The position numbers and the translations under genes are program-made. The notes beneath the pieces are model-generated. The model did no database searches. It saw nothing but the letters and a program-made list of their open reading frames with translations, and was not told the DNA's origin. From positions 27,631-91,630 of the forward strand of contig SSXW01000015.1 of NCBI GenBank assembly GCA_009469585.1: a stretch of 64,000 nucleotides of DNA. The letters are read 5' to 3'. Origin of the DNA: Dechloromonas sp. Dech2017 (GTDB lineage Bacteria > Pseudomonadota > Gammaproteobacteria > Burkholderiales > Rhodocyclaceae). Positions within the stretch are counted from its first letter, which is position 1. Each line of letters begins with the position of its first letter. This document shows positions 26,605-35,828 of the stretch, piece by piece.

Positions 26605-29600
26605 ATGTCGGCCTGGATCATTTTCCTCGCCGCCGCCACCTACCTCGGCCTGCTCTTCTACATCGCCCATCGCGGCGACCGGGCGGCCGCCGCCGGGCGC
26701 AGCCTGATTGCCAGCCCCTACGTCTATGCCTTGTCGCTCGGCGTCTATGCCACGGCCTGGACCTTCTACGGCAGCGTCGGGCGGGCTGCCGAGAGCGGCA
26801 TCGGCTTCTTGCCCGTCTATCTCGGGCCGACGGTGATGGTCGCCCTGTGGTGGCTGGTGTTGCGCAAGATCATCCGCATCGCCAAGGAAAACCGCATCAC
26901 CTCGCTGGCCGACTTCATCTCGGCGCGCTACGGCAAGAGCGCGGCGCTGGCCGGCCTGGTCACGGTGATCGCCCTGGTCGGCGTGACGCCCTACATTTCC
27001 TTGCAGCTGAAGGCCATCGCCACCAGCTTCACGGTGCTGCGCGGCTACCCTGAGATCCTGATGGTCGAGCCGGAGCCGGCCGACATCTGGCACGACACGG
27101 CGCTCTACGCGGCGCTCGCCCTGGCCGCCTTCACCGTCGTTTTCGGCACACGCAAGCTCGACGCCGCCGAGCGCCACGAAGGCATGGTCGCCGCCATCGC
27201 CTTCGAGTCGCTGGTCAAGTTGCTCGCCTTCCTCGCCGTCGGCGCCTTCGTCACCTGGGGCATGTACGACGGGCCGGCCGACCTGTTCACCCGTGCCGTC
27301 GCCGAGCCGAAGATTGCCGCCGTGTTCACCATCGGCGGCGGTTCGGTCGATGTCTATCACAACTGGGCGTCGCTTTTCTCGGTGGCCTTCGTCGCCATGC
27401 TGGCCGTCATGTTCCTGCCTCGCCAGTTCCAGGTCGCGGTGGTCGAGAACGTCGACGAGGCCCACCTCAACAAGGCCATCTGGCTGTTTCCGCTCTACCT
27501 GCTGCTGTTCAACCTGTTCGTGCTGCCCATCGCCTTCGGCGGCCTGCTGCATTTCGGCACGGTCGGCGTCAATCCCGACACCTTCGTGCTGACCCTGCCG
27601 ATGTCCGGCCAGCAGGAGGGGCTGGCCTTGCTCGTCTTCCTCGGTGGCTTCTCGGCCGCCACCGGCATGGTCATCGTCGAGACCATCGCCTTGTCCACCA
27701 TGGTCTGCAACGACCTGGTGATGCCCGTGCTGCTCCGCATCCGCTCCCTCGGCCTGGCCCGGCGACCGGACCTGTCCGGCCTGCTGCTCGCCATCCGGCG
27801 GGCGACCATCGTCTTCGGCATGCTGCTCGGCTACGCCTATTACCGGCTGGCCGGCGAAGCCTACGCGCTGGTCTCGATCGGCCTGATTTCCTTTGCCGCC
27901 GTCGCCCAGTTCGGACCGGCCCTGCTCGGCGGCATCTACTGGAAAGGCGGCACCAGGAGCGGCGCCCTGGCCGGGCTCGGCGCCGGCTTCCTGCTCTGGG
28001 CCTACACCCTGATGCTGCCGGCCTTCGCCCGGTCCGGCTGGCTGCCCATGGAAATTCTCGAGCAGGGACCGTTCGGCATCGCGCTGCTGCGCCCGGGGGC
28101 GCTGTTCGGGCTGGGCGGGCTGGACGAGATCAGCCACGCCATGCTGTGGAGCATGCTGGCCAATGTCGGGGTCTACGTCGGCGTCTCCATCCTCAGCGAC
28201 CAGAGCGCGCTGGAGCAGACGCAGGCGGCCCGTTTCGTCGACGTCTTCCGCGACGAACGCGGCGCCGGGCCGGCCTGGCGGGCCAGTGGTTCGCTGCCCG
28301 ACCTGCATGCGCTGATGGTGCGGTTTCTTGGCCCCGACAATGCCCGCAAGGTCTTTCTCGCCCATGCCGCGGAGCATGGCGAGGATTGGCCGAAGGCGAT
28401 CGACGCCGAACTGGCCCACCGCTGCGAGGCGCAACTGGCCGGGGTGATCGGCGCCGCCTCGGCGCGGGTGATGATGGCCGCGGTGGTCGAGGAGGAACTG
28501 CTGCGCGACAGCCTGACCGGGCTGCCCAACCGCAGCCTGCTGCTGACCCGTATCGGCGATCTGCTCGAGGAGCGGCAGCCGGAAGCCGGGCAGGGCTTTG
28601 CGCTGGTTTTCTTCGTGCTCGACCGCTTCCGAGTGATCACCGACAGCCTGGGCGGCGCCGTCGGCGACCAGCTGCTGGTCGCCGTCGCCCATCGCCTGGG
28701 CAGCGGCTTGCGCCCCGGCGACACCGGGGCGCGGATCGGCGGCGAGAGTTTTGCCGTGCTGCTCGACGGCGTGCCCGATGCCGGCGAGGCCGAACGCTTC
28801 GCCAAGCAGTTGCAGGGCGAACTGGCCGCCGGCTTCCATGTCGAGGGGCACACGCTGTTCACCACGGCGAGCATCGGCATCGTCTTCGTCCGGCCGGGCT
28901 ATGTCGCCGCCGGCGATGTGCTGCGCGACGCCGAAACCGCCGCCCACAAGGCCATGGAGCGTGGCGGCGACAGCCACGAATTGTTCGCGGCCGACATGCG
29001 CGAGCGGGCCGTCGCCCTCCTCAAGATGGAAACCGAACTGCGCAAGGCGGTGGTCGGTGGCGACGAGTTCAGCGTCTATTACCAGCCCTTCGTCTCGCTG
29101 AAGAGCGGGCAACTGGCCGGTTTCGAGGCGCTGGTCCGCATGCGCCGGGCCGACGGCAGCCTGGTGCCGCCCGCCGAGTTCATCCCGCTCACCGAGGAAA
29201 CCGGGCTGATCCTGGCCATCGGCCGCTGGGTGCTGGGCGAGGCGTGCGCCCAGATGCGCGACTGGCAGCAGCGTTACCCCGACCACCCGCCGATGCAGAT
29301 GAGCGTCAACCTGGCCGGACGCCAGTTCGCCCAGCCCGACCTGCTCGAGCAGATCGAGGCGGTGCTCGCCGAGACCGGCCTCGACACGGCCAGCCTCAAG
29401 CTGGAAGTGACCGAAACGGTCCTCATGGAACATGCCGAGGCGGCGACCGCCGTGCTCGAAAAGCTGCGGGCCAGGGGTATCAAGCTGTTGATGGACGATT
29501 TCGGCACCGGCTATTCCTCGCTCGCCTACCTGCACCGTTTCCCCGTCGATACGCTGAAAATCGACGCCTCCTTCGTGCGCCGCATGGATGTCGACCGCAA

Positions 29601-29799
29601 GAACGCCGACATCATCCAGACCATCGTCGCCCTGGCCCACACGCTGAACATGGACCTGGTGGCCGAGGGGGTCGAGAGCGCCGAGCAGCTGGCCCAGCTG
29701 CGGGCCATGCAGGTCGAGTACGGCCAGGGCTACCATTTCGCCAAGCCGCTCGATGCCGAGGCGGCCGAGCGGCTGATCGCCAGCCGGCCGGTGTGGTAG
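26605..29799 (+). CDS. SLC5 (Na+/solute symporter) - STAC - GGDEF - EAL fusion protein
   Basis: The 1064-residue protein joins a sodium/solute symporter-like membrane domain (about residues 1-525, a dozen or more helices) to a STAC-like linker (S-L-P-D-L-H-A-L-M-V-R-F-L-G), then a diguanylate cyclase-type domain and an EAL phosphodiesterase domain. In the cyclase the signature reads G-G-E-S-F (712-716) rather than G-G-D/E-E-F, so cyclase activity is doubtful. The EAL domain looks complete (E-A-L at 841-843, E-V-T-E-T, D-D-F-G-T-G, K-I-D). The usual relatives, such as CbrA, carry a histidine kinase instead. It probably couples a transported or sensed solute to cyclic-di-GMP breakdown. Confidence 0.85.
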   Translation: MSAWIIFLAAATYLGLLFYIAHRGDRAAAAGRSLIASPYVYALSLGVYATAWTFYGSVGRAAESGIGFLPVYLGPTVMVALWWLVLRKIIRIAKENRITSLADFISARYGKSAALAGLVTVIALVGVTPYISLQLKAIATSFTVLRGYPEILMVEPEPADIWHDTALYAALALAAFTVVFGTRKLDAAERHEGMVAAIAFESLVKLLAFLAVGAFVTWGMYDGPADLFTRAVAEPKIAAVFTIGGGSVDVYHNWASLFSVAFVAMLAVMFLPRQFQVAVVENVDEAHLNKAIWLFPLYLLLFNLFVLPIAFGGLLHFGTVGVNPDTFVLTLPMSGQQEGLALLVFLGGFSAATGMVIVETIALSTMVCNDLVMPVLLRIRSLGLARRPDLSGLLLAIRRATIVFGMLLGYAYYRLAGEAYALVSIGLISFAAVAQFGPALLGGIYWKGGTRSGALAGLGAGFLLWAYTLMLPAFARSGWLPMEILEQGPFGIALLRPGALFGLGGLDEISHAMLWSMLANVGVYVGVSILSDQSALEQTQAARFVDVFRDERGAGPAWRASGSLPDLHALMVRFLGPDNARKVFLAHAAEHGEDWPKAIDAELAHRCEAQLAGVIGAASARVMMAAVVEEELLRDSLTGLPNRSLLLTRIGDLLEERQPEAGQGFALVFFVLDRFRVITDSLGGAVGDQLLVAVAHRLGSGLRPGDTGARIGGESFAVLLDGVPDAGEAERFAKQLQGELAAGFHVEGHTLFTTASIGIVFVRPGYVAAGDVLRDAETAAHKAMERGGDSHELFAADMRERAVALLKMETELRKAVVGGDEFSVYYQPFVSLKSGQLAGFEALVRMRRADGSLVPPAEFIPLTEETGLILAIGRWVLGEACAQMRDWQQRYPDHPPMQMSVNLAGRQFAQPDLLEQIEAVLAETGLDTASLKLEVTETVLMEHAEAATAVLEKLRARGIKLLMDDFGTGYSSLAYLHRFPVDTLKIDASFVRRMDVDRKNADIIQTIVALAHTLNMDLVAEGVESAEQLAQLRAMQVEYGQGYHFAKPLDAEAAERLIASRPVW

Positions 29800-29975
29800 G
29801 CCGCCGGCGATTGTCGGGAAAGCGACAAGGCGTCGCCCGGCGGAAATCGGCGATGGAGGCGACGGGGCACGGTTTGGCGGGCATTGGCGGGCTTTGGCAC
29901 GAGATTGGCGCAGCGCTGCGGGCAATGGCATCGCTCTTGCTCCGCATGGCTTGTCTCCTTTTGCCCACGCCGCCG

Positions 29976-30308
29976 ATGACATCGCTTGCCAAACCCGTTT
30001 TCCACCGCCTGTCGCCCAGCGAAGCCGCCGCCCTGATCCGCAGCGAACCGACGGCCACCGTCTTCGACGTGCGCGACCTGGCCAGCTACCAGAAGGCCCA
30101 CGTGGACGGCGCCGCCCACCTGGCCGAGGACAGGTTCCCGGCCTGGATGCGCCGCCTGCCGAAGGAGGCGCCGGTGGTCATTTACTGCTACCACGGCAAC
30201 GCCAGCCAGACTTTCGCGCAGATGTTCGTCGATTTCCGCTATTCGCGCGTTTTCAGCGTCGACGGCGGCTACCAGCCGCTGGCCGAGGCGCTGGTGGCGG
30301 CCGGCTGA
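29976..30308 (+). CDS. Single-domain rhodanese (GlpE-like thiosulfate sulfurtransferase)
   Basis: A 110-residue rhodanese with V-F-D-V-R-D at the start of the fold and active-site loop C-Y-H-G-N-A-S, where the Cys accepts sulfane sulfur. The size and C-x-x-G-N-x-S loop match GlpE. ATG at 29976 was chosen because the residues upstream do not look like a rhodanese; an in-frame ATG at 29946 exists. The next gene starts within its stop codon. Confidence 0.85.
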   Translation: MTSLAKPVFHRLSPSEAAALIRSEPTATVFDVRDLASYQKAHVDGAAHLAEDRFPAWMRRLPKEAPVVIYCYHGNASQTFAQMFVDFRYSRVFSVDGGYQPLAEALVAAG

Positions 30309-30676
30309 TGGGCGCGGCGCCGGTCGCCGCCTGGGTGGCGGTGCATTCCCTAACGGCCAGCGACGTCGATTGCGCCACCGCCGTCATGCTCAAGATCCTC
30401 GACGGCAAGTGCAAGATGGGCGGCGTCGAAAAAGCAGTCATGGCCGAGCTCTACGACGCACTTGAGGGGCGCCCCGGCCAGCGCTTCGACGACAGCTTCC
30501 ACGCCTTGATCGCCAGCGCCCGCCGGCAGGCCGACGAGGCGCTGAAGAATGTCATCTACGAAAAACGCGTGCTGGCCGAGACGGCGATTTCCCGCCCGGT
30601 GATGAAGGCCTTCAAGGCGATGATCCGGGCCGAAGGCCTGTTCGCCGGGCTGCCCGCCGAGGAGGAAACAGCATGA
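30308..30676 (+). CDS. Hypothetical 122-residue protein between the rhodanese and GST genes
   Basis: I do not recognise this protein. It overlaps the rhodanese stop by one base (TGATG) and the GST start by four, so it belongs to a three-gene unit. It appears soluble and alpha-helical, with charged helices such as A-S-A-R-R-Q-A-D-E-A-L-K-N-V and two cysteines near the N-terminus (V-D-C-A-T and G-K-C-K-M-G). Linkage to a sulfurtransferase and a GST hints at thiol or sulfur metabolism. Confidence 0.68.
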   Translation: MGAAPVAAWVAVHSLTASDVDCATAVMLKILDGKCKMGGVEKAVMAELYDALEGRPGQRFDDSFHALIASARRQADEALKNVIYEKRVLAETAISRPVMKAFKAMIRAEGLFAGLPAEEETA

Positions 30677-31305
30677 CCATGAAGTTCTACATGACCCCCG
30701 GCTCGTGCTCGACCGGCATCCACATCCTGCTCGAGGAATGCGGCCTGGTTTTCGAGGCCTACGTCGTCAACCTGCTGGCCGGCAACCAGTACAAGAAGGA
30801 TTACGCGGCGATCAACCCCAAGGGCACCATCCCGGCGCTGGTCCTCGACGACGGCACGGCGCTCACCGAGTTTTCCGCCATCGCCTGGTGGCTGGCCCGC
30901 AGCTACCCGAAGCGCCGGCTGCTGCCGGAAAGCCTGGCCGACGAGGTGACGGTGCTCGGCGTCATGAACTATGCGGTGCATACGCTGCACACCCAGGGCT
31001 TCGCCCGCATCTTCACCACCGAGCGCTTCGCACCGAGCAGCGCCGACCACGAGTCGGTCAAGGCCCAGGGCCGGCAGATCATCGACCAGGCCTTTGCCAT
31101 CGTCGACCGCCAGCTGGCCGGGCGGCAATATGTCGTCGATCACTTCACCATCGCCGACGCGGCGCTGTTCTACGTCGAGTTCCGGGCCGAACGGATCGGC
31201 ATCCCGCTGCCGGACAACTGCGCCGCCTACTATCGCCGCCTGCTCACCCGACCAGCCATGCGCCAGGTGCTGGCCGAAGAGGGCTACGCCTCGGCGCTAC
31301 GCTGA
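30673..31305 (+). CDS. Glutathione S-transferase family protein
   Basis: The 210 residues have a thioredoxin-fold N-terminal domain (M-T-P-G-S-C-S-T-G-I-H, later N-P-K-G-T-I-P-A-L with cis-Pro, then L-T-E-F-S-A-I) and an all-helical C-terminal domain (F-T-I-A-D-A-A-L-F-Y). This fits bacterial beta-class-like GSTs, whose catalytic Cys10-type residue corresponds to the Cys in G-S-C-S. GAGGAAACAG precedes the ATG, which overlaps the previous stop. Confidence 0.87.
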   Translation: MTMKFYMTPGSCSTGIHILLEECGLVFEAYVVNLLAGNQYKKDYAAINPKGTIPALVLDDGTALTEFSAIAWWLARSYPKRRLLPESLADEVTVLGVMNYAVHTLHTQGFARIFTTERFAPSSADHESVKAQGRQIIDQAFAIVDRQLAGRQYVVDHFTIADAALFYVEFRAERIGIPLPDNCAAYYRRLLTRPAMRQVLAEEGYASALR

Positions 31306-31417
31306 GCTGGCGTCCGCTGCCCGGTTGTTAATGGTCGCCTGGCCGAGGCCTGCCTGGAGGATGGCAGCGGGGAGAGCGTCGGCGATTTCCCCCTCATCCT
31401 CAACGACCTGATGGCCG

Positions 31418-31455
31418 ATGCGGTCGACGGCAATTTTTGGCCAAAATTCGCAATC
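31418..31455. repeat. Dispersed repeat copy 5 (between GST and DUF4202 genes)
   Basis: Reads GATGCGGTCGACGGCA then ATTTTTGGCCAAAATTCGCAAT. The 267-bp gap that contains it holds no other recognised feature. Confidence 0.75.
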
Positions 31456-31572
31456 CCGGCCGGGCCTGGCCGTGGCCATCAGCCGCGCCGAAAGCTGCCG
31501 ACGCCGTCGTCCGATGTCCGGCCAGGCCGCGGCTTGTGCCAGAATGGCGGAAACAACCAGCGAGCGAAGCCA

Positions 31573-32184
31573 TTGACTCCCCAATCCAGTCCGTTTTCCC
31601 CACCGTACGCAGCGGCCATCGCGCTCTTCGATGCGGCCAATGCCGAAGATCCCAACCTTGACCAGGGCCAGCCCAAGGAACTCCTCTACGCCCGGCGGAT
31701 GACCGAGATGCTCGAGCGCTTCGCGCCGGCGGCCGGCGAGGTGGCCCACCTGGCGGTGCGCGCCCAGCACATCCGGCGGTGGACGGTGCCGCGCAGCAGC
31801 TACCCGATGACCAAGCCGGGCTACCACGCCTGGCGTTCCGGGCTATATACCTTCCACGCCGAAACGGCCGGCGCCCTGATGCGCCAGGCCGGCTACGCCG
31901 AAGGCCCGATCGCCGAGGTGATGAAGGCGGTCAGCAAGAGCGACATCAAGGCTAACCCCGATACGCAACTGCTGGAGGACGTTTCCAGCCTGGTCTTCAT
32001 GGAGCATTACATGCACGCCTTCGCCGACCAGCACCCGGAGTATTCCGAGGAGAAGTGGATCGTCATCATCCGCAAGACCTGGCGCAAGATGTCGGCGGCT
32101 GCCCAGGCCTTCGCCACCGGCGGCGGCATCCGGCTGCCCGAGGCGCTGCTGCCGGTGATCGGCAAGGCCATCGCCGTTTCCTGA
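31573..32184 (+). CDS. DUF4202 family protein
   Basis: About 203 residues with the family pattern: A-L-F-D-A-A-N-A-E-D-P-N, then E-L-L-Y-A-R-R-M-T-E-M-L, A-Q-H-I-R-R-W-T-V-P-R, Y-H-A-W-R and F-H-A-E-T-A. The conserved His, Arg and Trp residues suggest an enzyme or ligand-binding protein, but the family has no established function. No ATG gives the full domain; a TTG at 31573 does, with only a weak upstream ribosome site. Copy 6 of the dispersed repeat begins 17 bp after its stop. Confidence 0.75.
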   Translation: MTPQSSPFSPPYAAAIALFDAANAEDPNLDQGQPKELLYARRMTEMLERFAPAAGEVAHLAVRAQHIRRWTVPRSSYPMTKPGYHAWRSGLYTFHAETAGALMRQAGYAEGPIAEVMKAVSKSDIKANPDTQLLEDVSSLVFMEHYMHAFADQHPEYSEEKWIVIIRKTWRKMSAAAQAFATGGGIRLPEALLPVIGKAIAVS

Positions 32185-32200
32185 GCGGGGCCGAGCCGGT

Positions 32201-32239
32201 TGCTGCGGTCAACCGGAAAAAATCGCCAAATTTAAAAAA
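32201..32239. repeat. Dispersed repeat copy 6 (leader of the LapA-like gene)
   Basis: Reads TGCTGCGGTCAACCGG then AAAAAATCGCCAAATTTAAAAAA. It directly precedes the AAGGAGAA ribosome site of the next gene, so it is transcribed in that leader. Confidence 0.75.
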
Positions 32240-32255
32240 CGACAAGGAGAATTCA

Positions 32256-32648
32256 ATGCAACGTTTCGCCAACTGGCTGTTATGGATCGTCGTCATGGTC
32301 ATCGTCGTGCTCTCGGTGCTCAACTGGAACACGCTGATGACGCCGGCTCCCATCGAGCTGATGGTGCTGCGCATCGAGGCGCCGCTCGGCGTCATCATGG
32401 TCGGCCTGACCGGCGTGCTGATCCTGCTCTTTTTCGTCGCCACGCTCCGCAACCAGATCAGCACGCTGCTTGAAAGCAATCGCCTGAACAAGGAAATCCG
32501 TCGCCTTCAGTCGGCCGAGGAGGGCACGCTCAGCCGCGAACTGGCCACCCTGCGCGAACAGATGCAGGCCCGCTTCGACCGGATCGACGCCCGTCTCGAC
32601 GCTGCCCGGCCGGTCGCGCTTACTCCCGACCGGCCCGATGCCCCCTGA
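32256..32648 (+). CDS. LapA-domain inner-membrane protein
   Basis: A 130-residue protein with two hydrophobic helices (about 7-23 and 45-65) and a cytoplasmic coiled-coil tail rich in Arg, Glu and Gln. This is the layout of LapA (YciS) proteins, which take part in regulating lipopolysaccharide synthesis, although here a lapB gene is not adjacent. An AAGGAGAA ribosome site lies six bases before the ATG. Confidence 0.72.
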   Translation: MQRFANWLLWIVVMVIVVLSVLNWNTLMTPAPIELMVLRIEAPLGVIMVGLTGVLILLFFVATLRNQISTLLESNRLNKEIRRLQSAEEGTLSRELATLREQMQARFDRIDARLDAARPVALTPDRPDAP

Positions 32649-32663
32649 ACCAGCCGGGGCCGG

Positions 32664-32698
32664 GCGAGCCGGCGCGCATCATCACGCAGCCGGCTCGC
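32664..32698. other. Inverted repeat between convergent genes
   Basis: Ten-base arms GCGAGCCGGC and GCCGGCTCGC separated by 15 bases, overlapping the last codons of the antiporter gene. There is no T run. It could act as a transcription barrier between the convergent genes. Confidence 0.5.
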
Positions 32699-34517
32699 GG
32701 GCAGCTTCCCTGGGCGGCTCCTTGCCCTCGCGCTTGTTCTCCGGCGCGAAGTAAAGCACCGTCCAGCCCGTTTCGGCGGTGAAGGTCTGTTCGCTGGAAT
32801 AGACGCGGAAATTGCCTTCCGGCGTGACGGCAGCGACGATCAGCCAGTCGCTTCCCGGCTCGCCCAGGCGCTGCTTCATGTTGGCGAAGGTGTAGGTCTT
32901 GCTCAGCACCGTCGTCTGCACCTTCCAGCCGTCGTTCAATAGCTGGTTCAGCGTCTCGAAATCGGCTCCGGCGTTGAAGGCGATGTGGCCGCGCCGCTGC
33001 AGCGTCAGGCGCTTCGGCTCGTGCCGCGATTCCTGGTGGGTGGCCAGCTGGAAAGTCCGGTGATGGCCGAAGCTGCGGCCCATCGTCTTGCACACCAGGG
33101 CGTTGTAGAAATCGTTGTCGGTGGCGGCCAGCAGGTGGTTGAGGTGCAGCGTTTCCAGCGTGTGCTCGGCGTGTTCCGAGAGGATTTCGCCGTAATAGAT
33201 CTCGATTCCGTCCATGCGCGCCTGTTTCAGCCGGTGATAGGCGCCGTCCACCAGCAGTACCTCGACCTCCTGCTTTTTCAGCGCCTTGGCCAAGGCGTTG
33301 GTCCACGGCGAGGCGCCGACGATGAGCAGGCCGTTGGCGTTCTTGGCGGCCAGCCCGAGGTGGCGCGAGAAGCGGCCGATGGTCAGGCCGTGGGCGAGGA
33401 CGGTGCTGATGATGACGAGAAAGACGATGAGCAGCAGCTTTTCGCCGTCCGGGTAGCCGGCGGCGACCAGGGCCGGCCCGAAGATACCGGCGGTGGCCGC
33501 GGCGACGATGCCGCGCGGGGCGATCCACGACAGCAGCTTGCGGTCGGCCAGGCGCATCGGGGCGCCGATGGTGGCCAGCATGATGGTTAGCGGGCGAACG
33601 ACGAAGAGCACGGCAAGCACGAAGAGCAGGATGCGGAAATCGAGCAGGTAGACCAGCTGGCGGTCGAGCTGCGACGGGATGACGATGAACAGCACGGAAA
33701 GGAGAATCACCGTCAGGTTCTCCTTGAAGCGCATCAGGTCTTCGCGCTCGACCAGCTTCATGTTGCCGAGCACCAGGCCCATGGCCGTCACGCTGAGCAG
33801 GCCGGCTTCGTGCTGGACCATGTTGCTGGCCGAATAGACGAGCAGCACGAGGACGAGCAGGATGGGCGCCTTGAGGTGCTCGGGTACCAGGCCGCGCTGG
33901 AAAATCCAGCCGGTCAGCCAGCCCCCGCCGCCGCCGAGCACGGCCATCACGGCGACGGCCAGCCCCATGCCGGCGGCGGTCTGGGCCATGCCGCTGCCCG
34001 CTACCGTGAAATACTGGAAGGCGAGCACGGCGAGCAGCACGCCGATCGGGTCGTTGACGATGCCTTCCCACTTGAGCAGCGAGGCCGATTCCTTGTTCAG
34101 GCGAACCTGGCGCAGCAGCGGCAGGATGACGGTCGGCCCGGTCACCACCAGGATGGCGCCGAGCACCCAGGCGACCGGCCAGCTCAGGCCGGCCACATGG
34201 TGCGCCGCGAAGCTGGCCAGCAGCCAGCCGATCGGCGGGCCGAGCAGGGTCAGGCGACCGATGCCCTTGCCGGCGCGGCGAAATTCTTCCAGCTTGAGGT
34301 CCATGCCGCCTTCGAAAAGAATGATGGCGACGCCCAGCCCGATCAGCTCGGAGAGTTCATGGGGCGGCAGGTCGAGCTGGATGAGGCCGGTCACCGGCCC
34401 GAAAACCAGGCCGGCAGCGATCAGGACGACGATGGCCGGCCACTGCAGGCGCCAGGCGAACCACTGGCTGGCCAGGCCGGCGAAAAGGATGATCAGGAGG
34501 AGGGTGGCTGAGTTCAT
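32682..34517 (-). CDS. CPA-type cation:proton antiporter with cytoplasmic TrkA-N domain
   Basis: Inner-membrane Na+ or K+/H+ exchanger of 611 residues. About 12 hydrophobic helices fill residues 1-385, including F-E-G-G-M-D-L-K and V-T-G-P-T-V-I-L-P-L-L with N-D-P-I-G, the CPA1 ion-site region. A TrkA-N-like nucleotide-binding domain (L-L-I-V-G-A-S-P-W-T-N-A-L-A) follows and usually gates transport. The open frame continues upstream, but the ATG at 34517 starts the first membrane segment. The cation specificity is not predictable. Confidence 0.88.
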   Translation of the reverse strand: MNSATLLLIILFAGLASQWFAWRLQWPAIVVLIAAGLVFGPVTGLIQLDLPPHELSELIGLGVAIILFEGGMDLKLEEFRRAGKGIGRLTLLGPPIGWLLASFAAHHVAGLSWPVAWVLGAILVVTGPTVILPLLRQVRLNKESASLLKWEGIVNDPIGVLLAVLAFQYFTVAGSGMAQTAAGMGLAVAVMAVLGGGGGWLTGWIFQRGLVPEHLKAPILLVLVLLVYSASNMVQHEAGLLSVTAMGLVLGNMKLVEREDLMRFKENLTVILLSVLFIVIPSQLDRQLVYLLDFRILLFVLAVLFVVRPLTIMLATIGAPMRLADRKLLSWIAPRGIVAAATAGIFGPALVAAGYPDGEKLLLIVFLVIISTVLAHGLTIGRFSRHLGLAAKNANGLLIVGASPWTNALAKALKKQEVEVLLVDGAYHRLKQARMDGIEIYYGEILSEHAEHTLETLHLNHLLAATDNDFYNALVCKTMGRSFGHHRTFQLATHQESRHEPKRLTLQRRGHIAFNAGADFETLNQLLNDGWKVQTTVLSKTYTFANMKQRLGEPGSDWLIVAAVTPEGNFRVYSSEQTFTAETGWTVLYFAPENKREGKEPPREAAREPAA

Positions 34518-34721
34518 TCGGGGATCGGGGTGAGGCGCATCGCGGACAGCGCCGGGAAGTCCGGCCACAATCCGTCGTGCGTCGTTGTTGGTTTTCGTGG
34601 CGGGATGCGGAGGGCTCGGCACCCGCCATGAGGTTTGCCGGAGTTTATCAGATGCCCGTTCCGGCACGCCAAGCGCTGCCGGAAAGGCTGGCGGCGGCGG
34701 GCCGCAAGCCTGCTGGCAAGG

Positions 34722-34765
34722 GCTGCGGTCGACCGGAAAAAATGGCCAAAATCGAAATTTTCGGC
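34722..34765. repeat. Dispersed repeat copy 7 (between antiporter and ctaA)
   Basis: Reads GCTGCGGTCGACCGG then AAAAAATGGCCAAAATCG and AAATTTTCGGC. Together with copy 12 it is the closest to the apparent consensus. It lies in the 274-bp gap at the end of the oxidase operon, where I see no other feature. Confidence 0.85.
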
Positions 34766-34791
34766 CTGCGATAGCCGCCGAAACCTCGGCT

Positions 34792-35823
34792 TCAGGCCGC
34801 CTGCTGTGCCACTCCGGAAGGCGACGGCAGCGCGGCCGGCCGGCGCTGCAGCGCGACATTGACGGCAACCATGGCGGTCAGCAGCAAGGCCGCGCCGACG
34901 TTGTGCAGCACGGCCAGCGCCAGGGGCAGGGCGAGCAGCACGTTGGCGACGCCGAGGCCGAGCTGGGTCAGCAACAGGCCGGCGACGGTTGCTCCCCAGG
35001 CCCGCCAGCGTCGTTCTCCGCTGAGCAGCAAGCGGCCGGCCAGGCCGCCAGTCACCAAGGCCACGATCAGGGCGCCCACCCGGTGCGCCCAGTGAATCGC
35101 CGTCAGCGCCTCGCCCGAAAGCGCTGCCCCGGCCGCATTCAGTCCCAGTTCGCGGTGCATGCTGAAACCCTCGGCGAAATCCATGGCCGGTCGCCACTGC
35201 CCCTGGCATTGCGGGAAATCCGGGCAGGCGAGGGCCGCGTAGTTGCTGCTGACCCAGCCGCCGAGGGCGATCTGGGCGATGACGGCGAGCAGCGCGCCGG
35301 CTGCCAGCAGCCGCAGGCCGGGCGGCGCCGCGGCCGGGGCCGGCGGCCGGAATTCCCGGAACACCAGCGCGACCAGCAGCGACAGCGTGGTCATGCCGCC
35401 GATCAGGTGCAGGGTGACGGTCAGCGGCTTGAGCAGCAGGGTGACCGTCCACATGCCGAGCAGGGCCTGCAGCCCGACGACGCCGAGCAGCAGCGTCGGC
35501 AGGGCCGGCGACTGGCGTTGGCGCAAGGCTTTTTTCCAGGCCAGCCCGGCGATGGCGAGAATCAGCAGGCCGAGCGTGCCGGCCAGGTAGCGATGCAGCA
35601 TTTCCTTCCCGGCCTTGGCGGCATCGAGCGGCCGCTCGGGGTAGGCGGCCTGCGCCGCCTGCTGCTCGTGCCCGGCTTCGGGAAGGCCGATCAGGTGGCC
35701 GTAGCAGCCCGGCCAGTCCGGGCAGCCGAGGCCGGCATCGGACAGCCGGACATAGGCGCCGAGGGCGATCACCGCCAGGGCGAGCAGGGTGGCGGCGATC
35801 AGCAGCCGGCGATAGGCAGCCAT
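34792..35823 (-). CDS. ctaA: Heme A synthase (COX15/CtaA)
   Basis: Oxidises the C8 methyl of heme O to the formyl of heme A for cytochrome oxidase. The 343 residues contain eight hydrophobic helices, conserved heme-ligand histidines (L-H-R-Y, L-H-L-I-G-G, I-H-W-A-H-R, L-H-N-V-G) and paired cysteines in extracytoplasmic loops (C-P-D-W-P-G-C and C-P-D-F-P-Q-C). It is the last gene of the leftward oxidase operon, five bases after ctaB. Confidence 0.93.
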   Translation of the reverse strand: MAAYRRLLIAATLLALAVIALGAYVRLSDAGLGCPDWPGCYGHLIGLPEAGHEQQAAQAAYPERPLDAAKAGKEMLHRYLAGTLGLLILAIAGLAWKKALRQRQSPALPTLLLGVVGLQALLGMWTVTLLLKPLTVTLHLIGGMTTLSLLVALVFREFRPPAPAAAPPGLRLLAAGALLAVIAQIALGGWVSSNYAALACPDFPQCQGQWRPAMDFAEGFSMHRELGLNAAGAALSGEALTAIHWAHRVGALIVALVTGGLAGRLLLSGERRWRAWGATVAGLLLTQLGLGVANVLLALPLALAVLHNVGAALLLTAMVAVNVALQRRPAALPSPSGVAQQAA

Positions 35824-35828
35824 GGCGC

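Noticed and set aside
26494..29982. A 1162-codon leftward open frame
   Set aside because: It is antisense to the SLC5-GGDEF-EAL gene and shows only shadow-type composition with no domain signature.
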